From contig CASFQZ010000027.1 in the NCBI GenBank assembly GCA_949296825.1, positions 1 to 38,872 of the forward strand: 38,872 nucleotides of DNA, read 5' to 3'. This DNA comes from an uncultured Eubacteriales bacterium. Lineage in GTDB: Bacteria; Bacillota; Clostridia; Oscillospirales; Acutalibacteraceae. Every line of letters starts with the position of its first letter. Positions within the stretch are counted from its first letter, which is position 1. The position numbers and the translations under genes are program-made. The notes beneath the pieces are model-generated. The model made no database searches, was not told the DNA's origin, and saw only the letters and a program-made list of their open reading frames with translations. Below, one piece after another: positions 8,668-15,839 of the stretch.

Positions 8668-8696
8668 ATCATACACTAAAATCGCGCAGAAGTAAA
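8668..8696 (-). promoter_or_regulatory. Promoter of the GH20-apbE-rnf operon
   Basis: On the minus strand TTTACT (8696-8691) and TATGAT (8673-8668) are separated by exactly 17 bases, about 46 bases before the GTG of the GH20 gene. This is a good sigma-A type match. No other promoter was looked for inside the operon, so internal starts before apbE or rnfC remain possible. Confidence 0.7.
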
Positions 8697-8760
8697 GAAA
8701 AAGTCGGCAAATTTTTTCCATTTGGGCTGAGCGGCAAATGTAAAATAAATATGAACATTT

Positions 8761-8799
8761 GAACAAATGTTTGCATCCTATTCCACGATATGCTATACT
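8761..8799 (+). promoter_or_regulatory. lexA promoter with overlapping SOS box
   Basis: GAACAAATGTTTGC (8761-8774) matches the Gram-positive LexA operator pattern GAAC-N4-GTTY. It overlaps the -35 element TTGCAT (8771-8776), which is followed after 17 bases by TATACT (8794-8799). The layout implies that LexA represses its own gene by blocking RNA polymerase. A second inverted repeat, AACATTTG-AA-CAAATGTT, shares its right half with this box. Confidence 0.88.
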
Positions 8800-8829
8800 G
8801 GGAACAGAAAGACAAAGGAGGCGCTCCGC

Positions 8830-9420
8830 GTGAAAGAACTGAACGAAACCCAAAAAAGGATTTTTGAATATCTTTCCTCCCGCACGCAGGACGGCATCCC
8901 CCCCACTGTACGGGAAATCGGCGCGGCGGTCGGGCTGAAATCCACCTCCTCGGTGCAGGCGAATCTGATTGCGCTGGAATCCGCCGGCTATATCGAGCGC
9001 AGCCCCATGCACAAGCGCTGTATCCGGATCGCAAACCGCCCGGCGCCGGCGGTCAATGTGCCCCTTCTGGGCACGGTAACCGCCGGTCAGCCGATCCTGG
9101 CGGTGGAGCAAATCGAAGGATACATCCCTTATTCCGGCAACGTCACCTCCGACAAAAATCTATTTGCCCTGCGGGTGCGGGGCGATAGCATGATCAACGC
9201 CGGTATTTTCAGCGGCGACATCATCATCGCCGAAAAGACGCTGACCTGTGACAATGGCGACATTGTCGTCGCTCTGCTCTCCGACGAAGCGACCGTCAAG
9301 CGCTTTTATAAAGAAAAAGGGCATTTCCGTCTCCAGCCGGAAAACGACGAATACGAGCCCATCATCACCGACGAGGTTATGATCCTGGGCAAGGTGATTG
9401 CGCTTTACCGCCAATACTAA
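8830..9420 (+). CDS. lexA: LexA repressor, SOS regulator
   Basis: LexA represses DNA-damage genes and cleaves itself when RecA is activated. The 196-residue protein has an N-terminal winged helix (about 1-65, with 'PPTVREIGAAVGLKSTSSVQ') and a C-terminal S24 peptidase-like domain. The self-cleavage site Ala85-Gly86 lies in 'GTVTAGQPI'; the catalytic dyad is Ser120 ('RGDSMINAGIFSGD') and Lys157 ('EATVKRFY'). The start is the GTG at 8830, preceded by AAAGGAGG; the longer upstream frame runs through the promoter and is rejected. The gene stands alone between its own SOS-box promoter and a strong terminator. Confidence 0.97.
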   Translation: MKELNETQKRIFEYLSSRTQDGIPPTVREIGAAVGLKSTSSVQANLIALESAGYIERSPMHKRCIRIANRPAPAVNVPLLGTVTAGQPILAVEQIEGYIPYSGNVTSDKNLFALRVRGDSMINAGIFSGDIIIAEKTLTCDNGDIVVALLSDEATVKRFYKEKGHFRLQPENDEYEPIITDEVMILGKVIALYRQY

Positions 9421-9433
9421 GACAAACAAAAAA

Positions 9434-9471
9434 ACTGTCGGCTGCAGCTGTTTTTCGCTGCAGTCGGCAGT
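9434..9471. terminator. Bidirectional terminator between lexA and the GH101-like gene
   Basis: Arms 9434-9448 and 9457-9471 pair over 15 positions with two G-T pairs, around an 8-base loop. A T-rich tail follows on the plus strand (to about 9482) and a run of seven T on the minus strand, so it can end both lexA and the convergent glycosidase gene. Confidence 0.93.
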
Positions 9472-9479
9472 TTCACTTT

Positions 9480-10826
9480 TTATGCAAAGCAAACCAAAAG
9501 CGCCTGCTTTTGCGCGATGGCTAAATAAAACCTTCCGTCCCGCACGGGAACGGTGCGTAAATATCGATTCCCCTCTTCCGTAATGACATAAATATCCGCC
9601 TTCGCTGCGCCGGATTCAAAAACCCGCCGCACCCGGGCGTCGCCGGTTCTGCTATAGGCGATCCACTGTTTTTCTTTTTGTACCAGCGGCAAAAACACCG
9701 TTTCTTTTTCCTTCATTGTTTCCCCGCGCCAGGTAATCTTTTGATGTTTCGCATAAGAAACGATGTCCTCCGAAAAATAACAGCGGGTCGAGGCGCCGAC
9801 CCCTTTGATCGCCATCCGTCGGTGGGCGTTCAGAAAATGACCGGGGACCTGGTAGGTCGCAAAGCATTCGAGAAATTTCTCCGCCCAATGGGGATCGCCT
9901 TTGATTATAATATCCTCGCCGTGCATATTTCCGTACAGGTATTGATTCCGCCTTTTCTCACGGAAAACACCGCCGCAGGAAATTTCCGGTGGAATATCCA
10001 GCAACTCTTTTCGCGTTTCCCTATAACGCCACCAGGTCATTGGGATCCAACCGACGGTATCCTGTCTCGCCCACTTCCAGTGATCCCGCGGCAGACCGAA
10101 AATCGGACGGTTCGGCAAAAGATTATTTTCTTTATAGGTGAATTCGGATGTAATATCCATCCCTTTTTCGTAAACATAGGCGATCATTTTCCGCCGGGCG
10201 TCCTGCATTTCCTTAATGCTGACCTTTGGCGCATAATTTTTGTAGCATTGAAAATTATCCACATGGATCGTTCCGGCTTTGACAAGAAAAGGAAATGTCT
10301 GCGCAAATCGATCAAACTGACGGCAAAACAACCCCGACTCCCAATAGGTCTTGTGGCAGATCTTGTAGCATTTTCTTCCGTTGTATGTTTCAATCGCGTG
10401 AATTTTCCCGCTGCGCTTGCGAATCAGCGCCCCAGCCCGCACAAAATCCGGGAACGACGGCGCGTTGTCGTAGGCGTCGTTAAAATTGATATGCACGCTG
10501 ACCACGGAATGATATTTTTCCGCTTCTTCGCAAAGCCGGCGAAAACTGTCTGCCGCCGCTGCGTCCTGCGGACTTTTCAGCGCTTCGTTTACTTCAAAAT
10601 AATCCGGATATTTGTCATCGTGCCCCAGGTACTGCCAGCCAACCAAATAATAAATTTTCCTAATCCCCTGGGTCATCGCGTCAATTTTCCGGATAAAAGC
10701 AAGGGCGTCGTCAAAGCTCATCAGGACTTTGCTTTTTCCCGGTCTGTCCGGGTCCGGATATGCAAGTCCCAGCTTCATAACCATACACTTTTCATAAGGG
10801 TATTGATATGCAAACACCGGCTCCAT
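9480..10826 (-). CDS. GH101-like glycosidase (endo-alpha-N-acetylgalactosaminidase-type fold), cytoplasmic
   Basis: The 448-residue protein resembles the catalytic barrel of GH101/GH129-type enzymes, which cleave alpha-linked GalNAc or Gal-GalNAc. The match is to conserved regions remembered from GH101: 'YYLVGWQYLGHDDKYPDY' (59-76), 'VVSVHINFNDAYDNA' (108-122) and 'GTIHVDNFQ' (185-193). By analogy Asp190 would be the nucleophile and Glu228 ('DITSEFTY') the acid/base. It has no signal peptide and none of the large accessory domains of secreted GH101, so it probably works inside the cell and may have a different substrate. The C-terminal 100 residues look like a beta-sandwich. The ATG at 10826 has an ideal AAGGAGG site; the longer frame is rejected. 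The gene lies just downstream of the AraC gene. Confidence 0.55.
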   Translation of the reverse strand: MEPVFAYQYPYEKCMVMKLGLAYPDPDRPGKSKVLMSFDDALAFIRKIDAMTQGIRKIYYLVGWQYLGHDDKYPDYFEVNEALKSPQDAAAADSFRRLCEEAEKYHSVVSVHINFNDAYDNAPSFPDFVRAGALIRKRSGKIHAIETYNGRKCYKICHKTYWESGLFCRQFDRFAQTFPFLVKAGTIHVDNFQCYKNYAPKVSIKEMQDARRKMIAYVYEKGMDITSEFTYKENNLLPNRPIFGLPRDHWKWARQDTVGWIPMTWWRYRETRKELLDIPPEISCGGVFREKRRNQYLYGNMHGEDIIIKGDPHWAEKFLECFATYQVPGHFLNAHRRMAIKGVGASTRCYFSEDIVSYAKHQKITWRGETMKEKETVFLPLVQKEKQWIAYSRTGDARVRRVFESGAAKADIYVITEEGNRYLRTVPVRDGRFYLAIAQKQALLVCFA

Positions 10827-10854
10827 CGCCGCCGCCTCCTTTTTGAAACAGCAT

Positions 10855-10882
10855 ACCATACATTGGCACCGGTTACTTTCAA
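10855..10882 (-). promoter_or_regulatory. Possible promoter of the GH101-like gene
   Basis: On the minus strand TTGAAA (10882-10877) and TATGGT (10860-10855) are 16 bases apart, 28 bases before the ATG. The spacer contains AACCGG, the same six bases as one arm of the dyad at the 12.2 kb promoter. Because an AraC terminator lies upstream, a separate promoter is needed, but the elements are imperfect. Confidence 0.4.
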
Positions 10883-10910
10883 AATCCGTGAAAAAACCTT
10901 AGAAAAAACA

Positions 10911-10930
10911 GCGGCGTCTTATATTGCCGC
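10911..10930 (-). terminator. Terminator after the AraC gene
   Basis: On the minus strand GCGGC and GCCGC (plus positions 10926-10930 and 10911-10915) flank a 10-base loop and are followed by TGTTTTTT. It ends the araC-type transcript before the GH101-like gene. Confidence 0.7.
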
Positions 10931-10958
10931 CCTTTCTATGCGCGGCAGACTTTTTGCA

Positions 10959-11807
10959 TTAAAATTTCAATTTCCGGAACTTTCTTGGAGAAACGCCGAC
11001 ATTCTTCGTAAAAGAATAAATAAAATTTGATTCACTGTGAAAGCCCACATCATAAGCAATGGAAGATATCGAAAGATCCGTCTTTTGCAGCAAATCCTTC
11101 GCACGATTCAACCGGGCGATTAAAATATACTGGTACGGCGACACGCCGGTCCGCCGCTTGAATACGCGGGAAAATTGAGACGGACTCATATACAGCTGCG
11201 AAGCCAACTGCCGGACGTTCAGATCCTCATGCAGATGTGCGATAATATAGTTTTGGATCACGCTGACGTCGGCGTTCTCGCTCTCGACCAGCTTTCCGCC
11301 CGCATTCTGCGGATTCAACAGCTCCGCAAACAGCTCATACAGCTTCAAAGACAAAAAGATCTCCGTTGGCGGCATCCCGCTGCCGAGCCCCTCCAAAACA
11401 GAAAAAAGCAGCCGCTCGATATATTGCGGATTTTTGCAGCACAAACAGCTGCCGCCGTTGTGCGTCAGCTCTTCAAACAGAGAAAAGGTATTCAGTCCAC
11501 ACACGTGAACCCAGACACATTCACATCCCGAATCCGTATAATACTCATGCGCCCGATAACAATCCAGCACCACTGTTTCGCCTTTTTGCGCCGTAACGGA
11601 AATACCGTGCTTCCTATAAGTAAAGGCTCCGTCGATCACATGAAGAATCAAAAGGCTGCCATAGGTCTGTCGGGACAGGTAATACTGCGCATCATAGTAA
11701 TAATGACCGGCGCAAAGCGGATAATAATATCTCTTTTTCGCCAGCGGCGACGGAGAATAAAAGTAAATTTCTGATTTTTCCAGAATACCGGATTCCCTGG
11801 GGATCAT
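10959..11807 (-). CDS. AraC/XylS-family transcriptional regulator
   Basis: A 282-residue regulator with an N-terminal cupin-like sensor half (about 20-105, with 'LHVIDGAFTYRKHG') and a C-terminal double helix-turn-helix DNA-binding domain (about 183-280). The second helix-turn-helix carries the family signature 'LSISSIAYDVGFHSESNFIYSFTKNVG', split by normal residues, ending in 'SPRKFRK'. Such proteins usually activate sugar-use genes on binding a ligand. It is divergent from the five-gene catabolic operon and upstream of the GH101-like gene, so either or both could be its targets. The ATG at 11807 has an AAGGAG site. Confidence 0.92.
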   Translation of the reverse strand: MIPRESGILEKSEIYFYSPSPLAKKRYYYPLCAGHYYYDAQYYLSRQTYGSLLILHVIDGAFTYRKHGISVTAQKGETVVLDCYRAHEYYTDSGCECVWVHVCGLNTFSLFEELTHNGGSCLCCKNPQYIERLLFSVLEGLGSGMPPTEIFLSLKLYELFAELLNPQNAGGKLVESENADVSVIQNYIIAHLHEDLNVRQLASQLYMSPSQFSRVFKRRTGVSPYQYILIARLNRAKDLLQKTDLSISSIAYDVGFHSESNFIYSFTKNVGVSPRKFRKLKF

Positions 11808-11832
11808 GGCTTTTTCTCCTTGTAGAAATATT

Positions 11833-11882
11833 TGCGGATGGTCTTAACATGTCACACATTGATTCGCTTTCAAATATCCGCA
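11833..11882. repeat. Spaced inverted repeat upstream of the AraC gene
   Basis: TGCGGAT (11833-11839) and ATCCGCA (11876-11882) form an inverted pair with centres 43 bases apart, about four helical turns, directly upstream of the regulator start. This geometry would suit autoregulation through a DNA loop or paired AraC half-sites. Seven-base arms can occur by chance. Confidence 0.35.
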
Positions 11883-11889
11883 GATGATT

Positions 11890-12190
11890 CGGCAGCTGTG
11901 CTATCATACCTCAGGCACAGGTTTTTATTTTCCTGACAAAAACAAGGCTGATTCAAAGAAATGCCATTGCCCTGTATCAAAAGCCGGATAAAACCCATTG
12001 GCTGCTTGCCTAAGACAAAATTGCCCTGCCGCAGTGCAGAATGGAGCATTGGTTTTTTTGCAGGGCGTCCGATATGCTATCCCTCGGCAGCTTTTTCGCA
12101 GAAGTTCAAAAATACAGAGCATTTTTTCTAAATCCCTCTGCGATACCCATTATATAATTGAGTAATCCGCTTTGTCAATGTTCTGTTCCT
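11890..12190. other. Intergenic stretch without a convincing gene
   Basis: Between the AraC gene and the catabolic operon promoter there are about 300 bases. A 65-codon minus-strand frame (11925-12122) has no ribosome site and a composition unlike the neighbouring genes. A 7-base inverted pair GCCCTGC (12023-12029) / GCAGGGC (12060-12066) encloses a T-run. The segment could be a small dispersed repeat or gene remnant; nothing more can be supported. Confidence 0.4.
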
Positions 12191-12201
12191 TTTTATGCCA
12201 A

Positions 12202-12247
12202 AACCGGGTAAATTCCGGTTGCATTTTACTGCTGTTTTCGCTATGAT
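12202..12247 (+). promoter_or_regulatory. Promoter of the catabolic operon with adjoining operator-like dyad
   Basis: TTGCAT (12219-12224) and TATGAT (12242-12247) are separated by exactly 17 bases, about 35 bases before the first ATG. A perfect dyad, AACCGG (12202-12207) and CCGGTT (12215-12220) with a 7-base spacer, touches the -35 element. Its place suits a repressor site or an activator contacting RNA polymerase. The first gene has a GAGGTG ribosome site. Confidence 0.75.
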
Positions 12248-12282
12248 TAGATATAAGATTTACAAACCAGCGAGGTGTACCC

Positions 12283-13488
12283 ATGAAAACAACCGGAACC
12301 TTTTTCCAAAACAGCAAAACCGAACCGCTCTGCTACGGAGAGGTCCATCTGATCAATCCGCCCCGCAAGCGCCTGCGCGGCGAAGAAGAAAAAGAAGGGA
12401 TCGAGGCGGTTCCGGTGTTCTGCGGCTTCTGCGGCACGGACTATGAGCTGATGCAGATGGGAAGGCGCGGCGAGCTGGACGCCAAATTTCCGGCGGGTCA
12501 GCACCGTTTGATCAACGGGCACGAGGGCGTGGTCTGGGTGCCGTCGGAAAATCGATTTGCCATTGTGCTGATTCGCGGCGGCGACAGCTGCGACCCGACC
12601 CGCTTTACCGAAGACGAGACCTATTTTGAATACGGCTGCGACGGTGCCGACGGTATTTTTGCAGATCGGGGATTCTTCCATCCGGATATGCTGCTTCATC
12701 TGCCGCCAAAATACAAAGAGATAAAAAAGCTGCCCCTTTCCTTGGCAAAAAAACTGGTCTTTTCCGACCCTTATGCCTGTGCGGTCTTTCAGCATGAGCG
12801 GATGTGCGATATCGGCGAAGCGCAAAATTTCCGCGTGCTGATGGCAAAGCGCAAGCTGACGGAATCAGAAGCGCGCAAGCAGGCGGTGGAAGAAACCTTC
12901 AGCCGGACGGTGATTTTCGGACTGGGCACGACCGGGCTTTTTATCGGCGATCAGATCCGCCGCCACCATCCGCGCGCAAAAATTCTGTTTGCAGCGCGCA
13001 GCGCGGCGGATAGCGAAAAAGCGCGCTTTGTCCGGGAAGAGTTGAAAAGCGCTTATTTTTCCACCGCCGGACTTTCGGAAGCGCAGACGGCGCAGGCGCT
13101 GCGGGACGAGCTGGGCGGCACGGCAAGCGTCTTCGTCGGCACCTCCGGCAGCGAAACCGAGCACCGCGTCGCCTTCCGCGAAGGGGCGCTGGGCTGCAAC
13201 GGCATTTACAACAGTTTTTCGCTGGGACCGCAGGTTCGGTTCGACACCATGCCCTTCGGTTTTAAGAACCAGGTCATTTTGTCCTCCATCAATTTTACCC
13301 GCGCCCATATGCAAACCGCCATTTCTCTGCTTTGCGAAAGTCAATTTGATCGGCTGGTTTCCCTGATTGATAAAAAAACCTTCCTTTCAGATCCCATTGC
13401 CGCATATGAAAATATCATTTACGCCAAAGGCGCGCCCCTGAAAACGGCGGTCGTCTGGAACGAAACCTATATGGATCGGGAGGCATAA
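12283..13488 (+). CDS. Glucose-dehydrogenase-like MDR enzyme, probable aldose 1-dehydrogenase
   Basis: A 401-residue medium-chain dehydrogenase. The N-terminal half has the catalytic-zinc pattern: Cys50 ('FCGFCGTD') and His80-Glu81 ('INGHEG'), laid out as in glucose 1-dehydrogenases; the Rossmann motif is 'VIFGLGTTGLFIGD' (about 211-224). The loop where most relatives bind a structural zinc through four close Cys is present in outline ('YFEYGCDGADGIFADRGFF') but lacks the Cys cluster. Glucose-dehydrogenase relatives oxidise C1 of aldoses to lactones, which fits the lactonase encoded at the operon's end. Inferred role: first step, L-galactose-type sugar to its 1,5-lactone. One base separates it from the next gene. 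The exact substrate cannot be read from the sequence. Confidence 0.7.
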   Translation: MKTTGTFFQNSKTEPLCYGEVHLINPPRKRLRGEEEKEGIEAVPVFCGFCGTDYELMQMGRRGELDAKFPAGQHRLINGHEGVVWVPSENRFAIVLIRGGDSCDPTRFTEDETYFEYGCDGADGIFADRGFFHPDMLLHLPPKYKEIKKLPLSLAKKLVFSDPYACAVFQHERMCDIGEAQNFRVLMAKRKLTESEARKQAVEETFSRTVIFGLGTTGLFIGDQIRRHHPRAKILFAARSAADSEKARFVREELKSAYFSTAGLSEAQTAQALRDELGGTASVFVGTSGSETEHRVAFREGALGCNGIYNSFSLGPQVRFDTMPFGFKNQVILSSINFTRAHMQTAISLLCESQFDRLVSLIDKKTFLSDPIAAYENIIYAKGAPLKTAVVWNETYMDREA

Positions 13489-13489
13489 T

Positions 13490-14512
13490 ATGAAAGCCAT
13501 TCAAATCACCGGACCCGGCGAAATTCGGGTCGTCGAAAAAGAAAAACCCGTTGCCCAGGTGGGTGAAGCACTGCTGCAAGTGCTGTACGGCGGCATCTGC
13601 GGCGCGGATCTGGCATCCTATACGGGCAACCAGCCCTTTACCACCTATCCGCGCATCCCCGGTCATGAGTTTTCTGCCCGCGTGATGGAAGTCCCCGATA
13701 ACGAACGGGGAATTCGGGCGGGCGATATCGTCACCTGCAACCCCTATTTCAACTGCGGCAGCTGCTATGCCTGCCAAAGGGGACTGGTCAACGCCTGTCA
13801 TAGCAACCAGACCATGGGCGTGCAGCGGGACGGCGCGTTTCAGGAATATATCACCATGCCCGTGCAGCGCATCATTCCCGGTAAGGGGCTTTCCGCCAAA
13901 GAGCTGGCGCTGATCGAGCCCTTTTCCATCAGCTGTCACGCCCTGTCCCGGGCGTCGATTCACAAAGGAGATCGGCTTCTGATTATGGGCGCGGGACCCA
14001 TCGGGCTCTTCGCGCTGCTTCGGGCGAAATCTCTGGGCGCAAAGGTGCTGATCGCCGATCTGTTGGAAAGTCGCCTGACATTGGCAAAAAGCTACGGTGC
14101 GGATGCCATTGTCCCGGTCAACAATGAAAACCTGCACGAAGCTTCTTCTGCCTTTACCGGAGGCGGCGGCTTCGACGTCTGCGTAGAAGCCTGCGGCGCA
14201 CCGGAGACCTTTTTGAATTGTATCCAGGAAGCCGCCCATGGCGCGAATCTGATCCTGATCGGCAATGGCAAGCGGGAGGTCACTTTCCTGCATTCCATTC
14301 TGCTGCAAAAGGAACTGAATGTGTTCGGCAGCCGCAATGCTCTGACTGCGGACTTTGAAACACTGATCGATTTGGCGAATACCGGCGCCGTACCGCTGAC
14401 ACGCATGATCAGCGGCGTCTACCCGCTCATGCGGGCTCCCGACGCCTTTGAGGCGCTGAAACACAATAACGGAACGCTGGCGAAGCTACTGGTTCAGATC
14501 GGAGATGAATGA
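13490..14512 (+). CDS. Zinc-dependent sugar-acid dehydrogenase, LgoD (L-galactonate 5-dehydrogenase)-like
   Basis: A complete 340-residue zinc MDR enzyme. Catalytic-zinc residues are Cys37, His59 and Glu60 ('GHE'), with Glu143 near the site; structural zinc uses Cys89, Cys92, Cys95 and Cys103. The NAD site is GAGPIG (167-172). The length and several stretches ('YTGNQPFTTYPRIPGHE', 'IEPFSISCHALSRA', 'GSRNAL') resemble E. coli LgoD/YjjN, which oxidises L-galactonate to D-tagaturonate, better than sorbitol dehydrogenases. The next two genes convert tagaturonate onwards, supporting this role. L-iditol or other polyol dehydrogenase activity is the main alternative. Confidence 0.72.
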   Translation: MKAIQITGPGEIRVVEKEKPVAQVGEALLQVLYGGICGADLASYTGNQPFTTYPRIPGHEFSARVMEVPDNERGIRAGDIVTCNPYFNCGSCYACQRGLVNACHSNQTMGVQRDGAFQEYITMPVQRIIPGKGLSAKELALIEPFSISCHALSRASIHKGDRLLIMGAGPIGLFALLRAKSLGAKVLIADLLESRLTLAKSYGADAIVPVNNENLHEASSAFTGGGGFDVCVEACGAPETFLNCIQEAAHGANLILIGNGKREVTFLHSILLQKELNVFGSRNALTADFETLIDLANTGAVPLTRMISGVYPLMRAPDAFEALKHNNGTLAKLLVQIGDE

Positions 14513-14513
14513 G

Positions 14514-15839
14514 ATGAAAGAAACCGTTCTGCAATTTGGCACCGGAAATTTTCTGCGCGGTTTTTTCGATTCCTTTCTGGATTTATTAAACAAACAGGGC
14601 TTATATGACGGGAAGGCAGTGATCGTCTCACCAACCGATTCCGCCGCAGTGGAAAAAATCAACCGCCAAAAGGGGCGGTACCATCTGATTTTACGCGGAC
14701 TGATAGACGGAAAGCCCATCGAAAAAACACAGCTCGTTGAATCGATCACCCGGGCGATAAACCCTTATCGGGAGTTTGACGCCTTTCTGGCGCTGGCGGA
14801 AAACCCCGACCTGCGCTTTGTGATTTCCAACACCACCGAAGCAGGAATTCGATGCGATCTGCCCTGCGATATTTCCGATCGTCCCGCCGACGCCTTCCCG
14901 GCAAAGGTAACGCAATTTCTCTATCATCGCTATCAAAAGAAGCTGCCGGGGCTGGTGTTTTTTGCCTGCGAGCTGATCGACCGCAACGCCGACGCCCTGA
15001 AAGTCTGCGTCCTGCATTATGCCGAACGCTGGCAGCTGAGCGCTGATTTTATCCGCTGGCTCGAAACGGATAACACCTTTTGCAATACGCTGGTTGACCG
15101 CATCGTCACCGGTTATCCGACAGAGGACGCGCCGCAAATTTTCCGCTCCCTCGGCGAAACCGACAACCTTTTGGACACGGCAGAGCCCTTTCATCTATGG
15201 GTAATCGAAGGAAACTACGAAAACGAACTGCCGATGCAAAAAGCGGGGCTGCGTGTCATCTGGACAACGGACTGCGCGCCCTATAAAAAGAGGAAGGTCC
15301 GTATTCTCAACGGCAGCCATACCGCGTTGGTTTTCCCCTCTCTGCTATGCGGCATGGAAACAGTGCGGGAAAGCCTTGATGATTTACAGCTGCGCGCTTT
15401 TCTGGATGCCTGCCTGTACGACTGTATTCTGCCAGCCTTGGGCGATACGGAGGAAAACCGGCGCTTTGCCGCCGATACCTTGCAGCGGTTCGCCAACCCC
15501 TATATCCGCCATCTGTGGCAGTCGATCTCTCTGAATTCCGTCAGCAAAATGAACGCGCGAGTGTTGCCGACCGTTTCGGATTTTGTAAAGACCCATCCGA
15601 CCGCACCCCGCCCGCTGCTGTTTTCCCTGGCGTGTCTGATCGTCTATTACAAAAGCCATGATTGTTCGGACGAACCGGAAAAGCTCCATAGCATCCAAAC
15701 CTCCTGCGTGCCCGCGATCTTGACAAACGCGACGCTCTGGGAGGCGGATTTGTCCGCCTATACCGATTTTATCGTTGACTGCGTGGACCGCATCCAAAAA
15801 GACGGCATTCGGGAGGCGATTTCATGGGTCTTATCCTGA
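14514..15839 (+). CDS. uxaB: Tagaturonate reductase (altronate oxidoreductase)
   Basis: UxaB reduces D-tagaturonate to D-altronate with NADH. The 441-residue protein belongs to the mannitol dehydrogenase/UxaB family: the N-terminal Rossmann domain opens with 'LQFGTGNFLRGFFD', continues with 'FVISNTTEAGI', and the all-helical C-terminal domain follows ('KVRILNGSHTALVFPSLLCG', with the catalytic Lys-Asn-His region). Start: the ATG at 14514 has GGAG at a 9-base distance, while the in-frame ATG at 14505 touches the GGAG, so the shorter form is preferred. It begins one base after the preceding stop and overlaps uxaA by 16 bases. Fructuronate reductase is the chief alternative. Confidence 0.87.
   Translation: MKETVLQFGTGNFLRGFFDSFLDLLNKQGLYDGKAVIVSPTDSAAVEKINRQKGRYHLILRGLIDGKPIEKTQLVESITRAINPYREFDAFLALAENPDLRFVISNTTEAGIRCDLPCDISDRPADAFPAKVTQFLYHRYQKKLPGLVFFACELIDRNADALKVCVLHYAERWQLSADFIRWLETDNTFCNTLVDRIVTGYPTEDAPQIFRSLGETDNLLDTAEPFHLWVIEGNYENELPMQKAGLRVIWTTDCAPYKKRKVRILNGSHTALVFPSLLCGMETVRESLDDLQLRAFLDACLYDCILPALGDTEENRRFAADTLQRFANPYIRHLWQSISLNSVSKMNARVLPTVSDFVKTHPTAPRPLLFSLACLIVYYKSHDCSDEPEKLHSIQTSCVPAILTNATLWEADLSAYTDFIVDCVDRIQKDGIREAISWVLS

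Noticed and set aside
9678..11030. 450-codon plus-strand frame
   Set aside because: It spans the GH101-like gene, a terminator and the 3' end of araC in antisense; the minus-strand genes have strong ribosome sites and family motifs.
11925..12122. 65-codon minus-strand gene
   Set aside because: No ribosome site or known domain; kept only as a possible repeat or remnant.
13415..14464. 349-codon minus-strand frame
   Set aside because: Antisense to the LgoD-like dehydrogenase, which has all zinc and NAD motifs.
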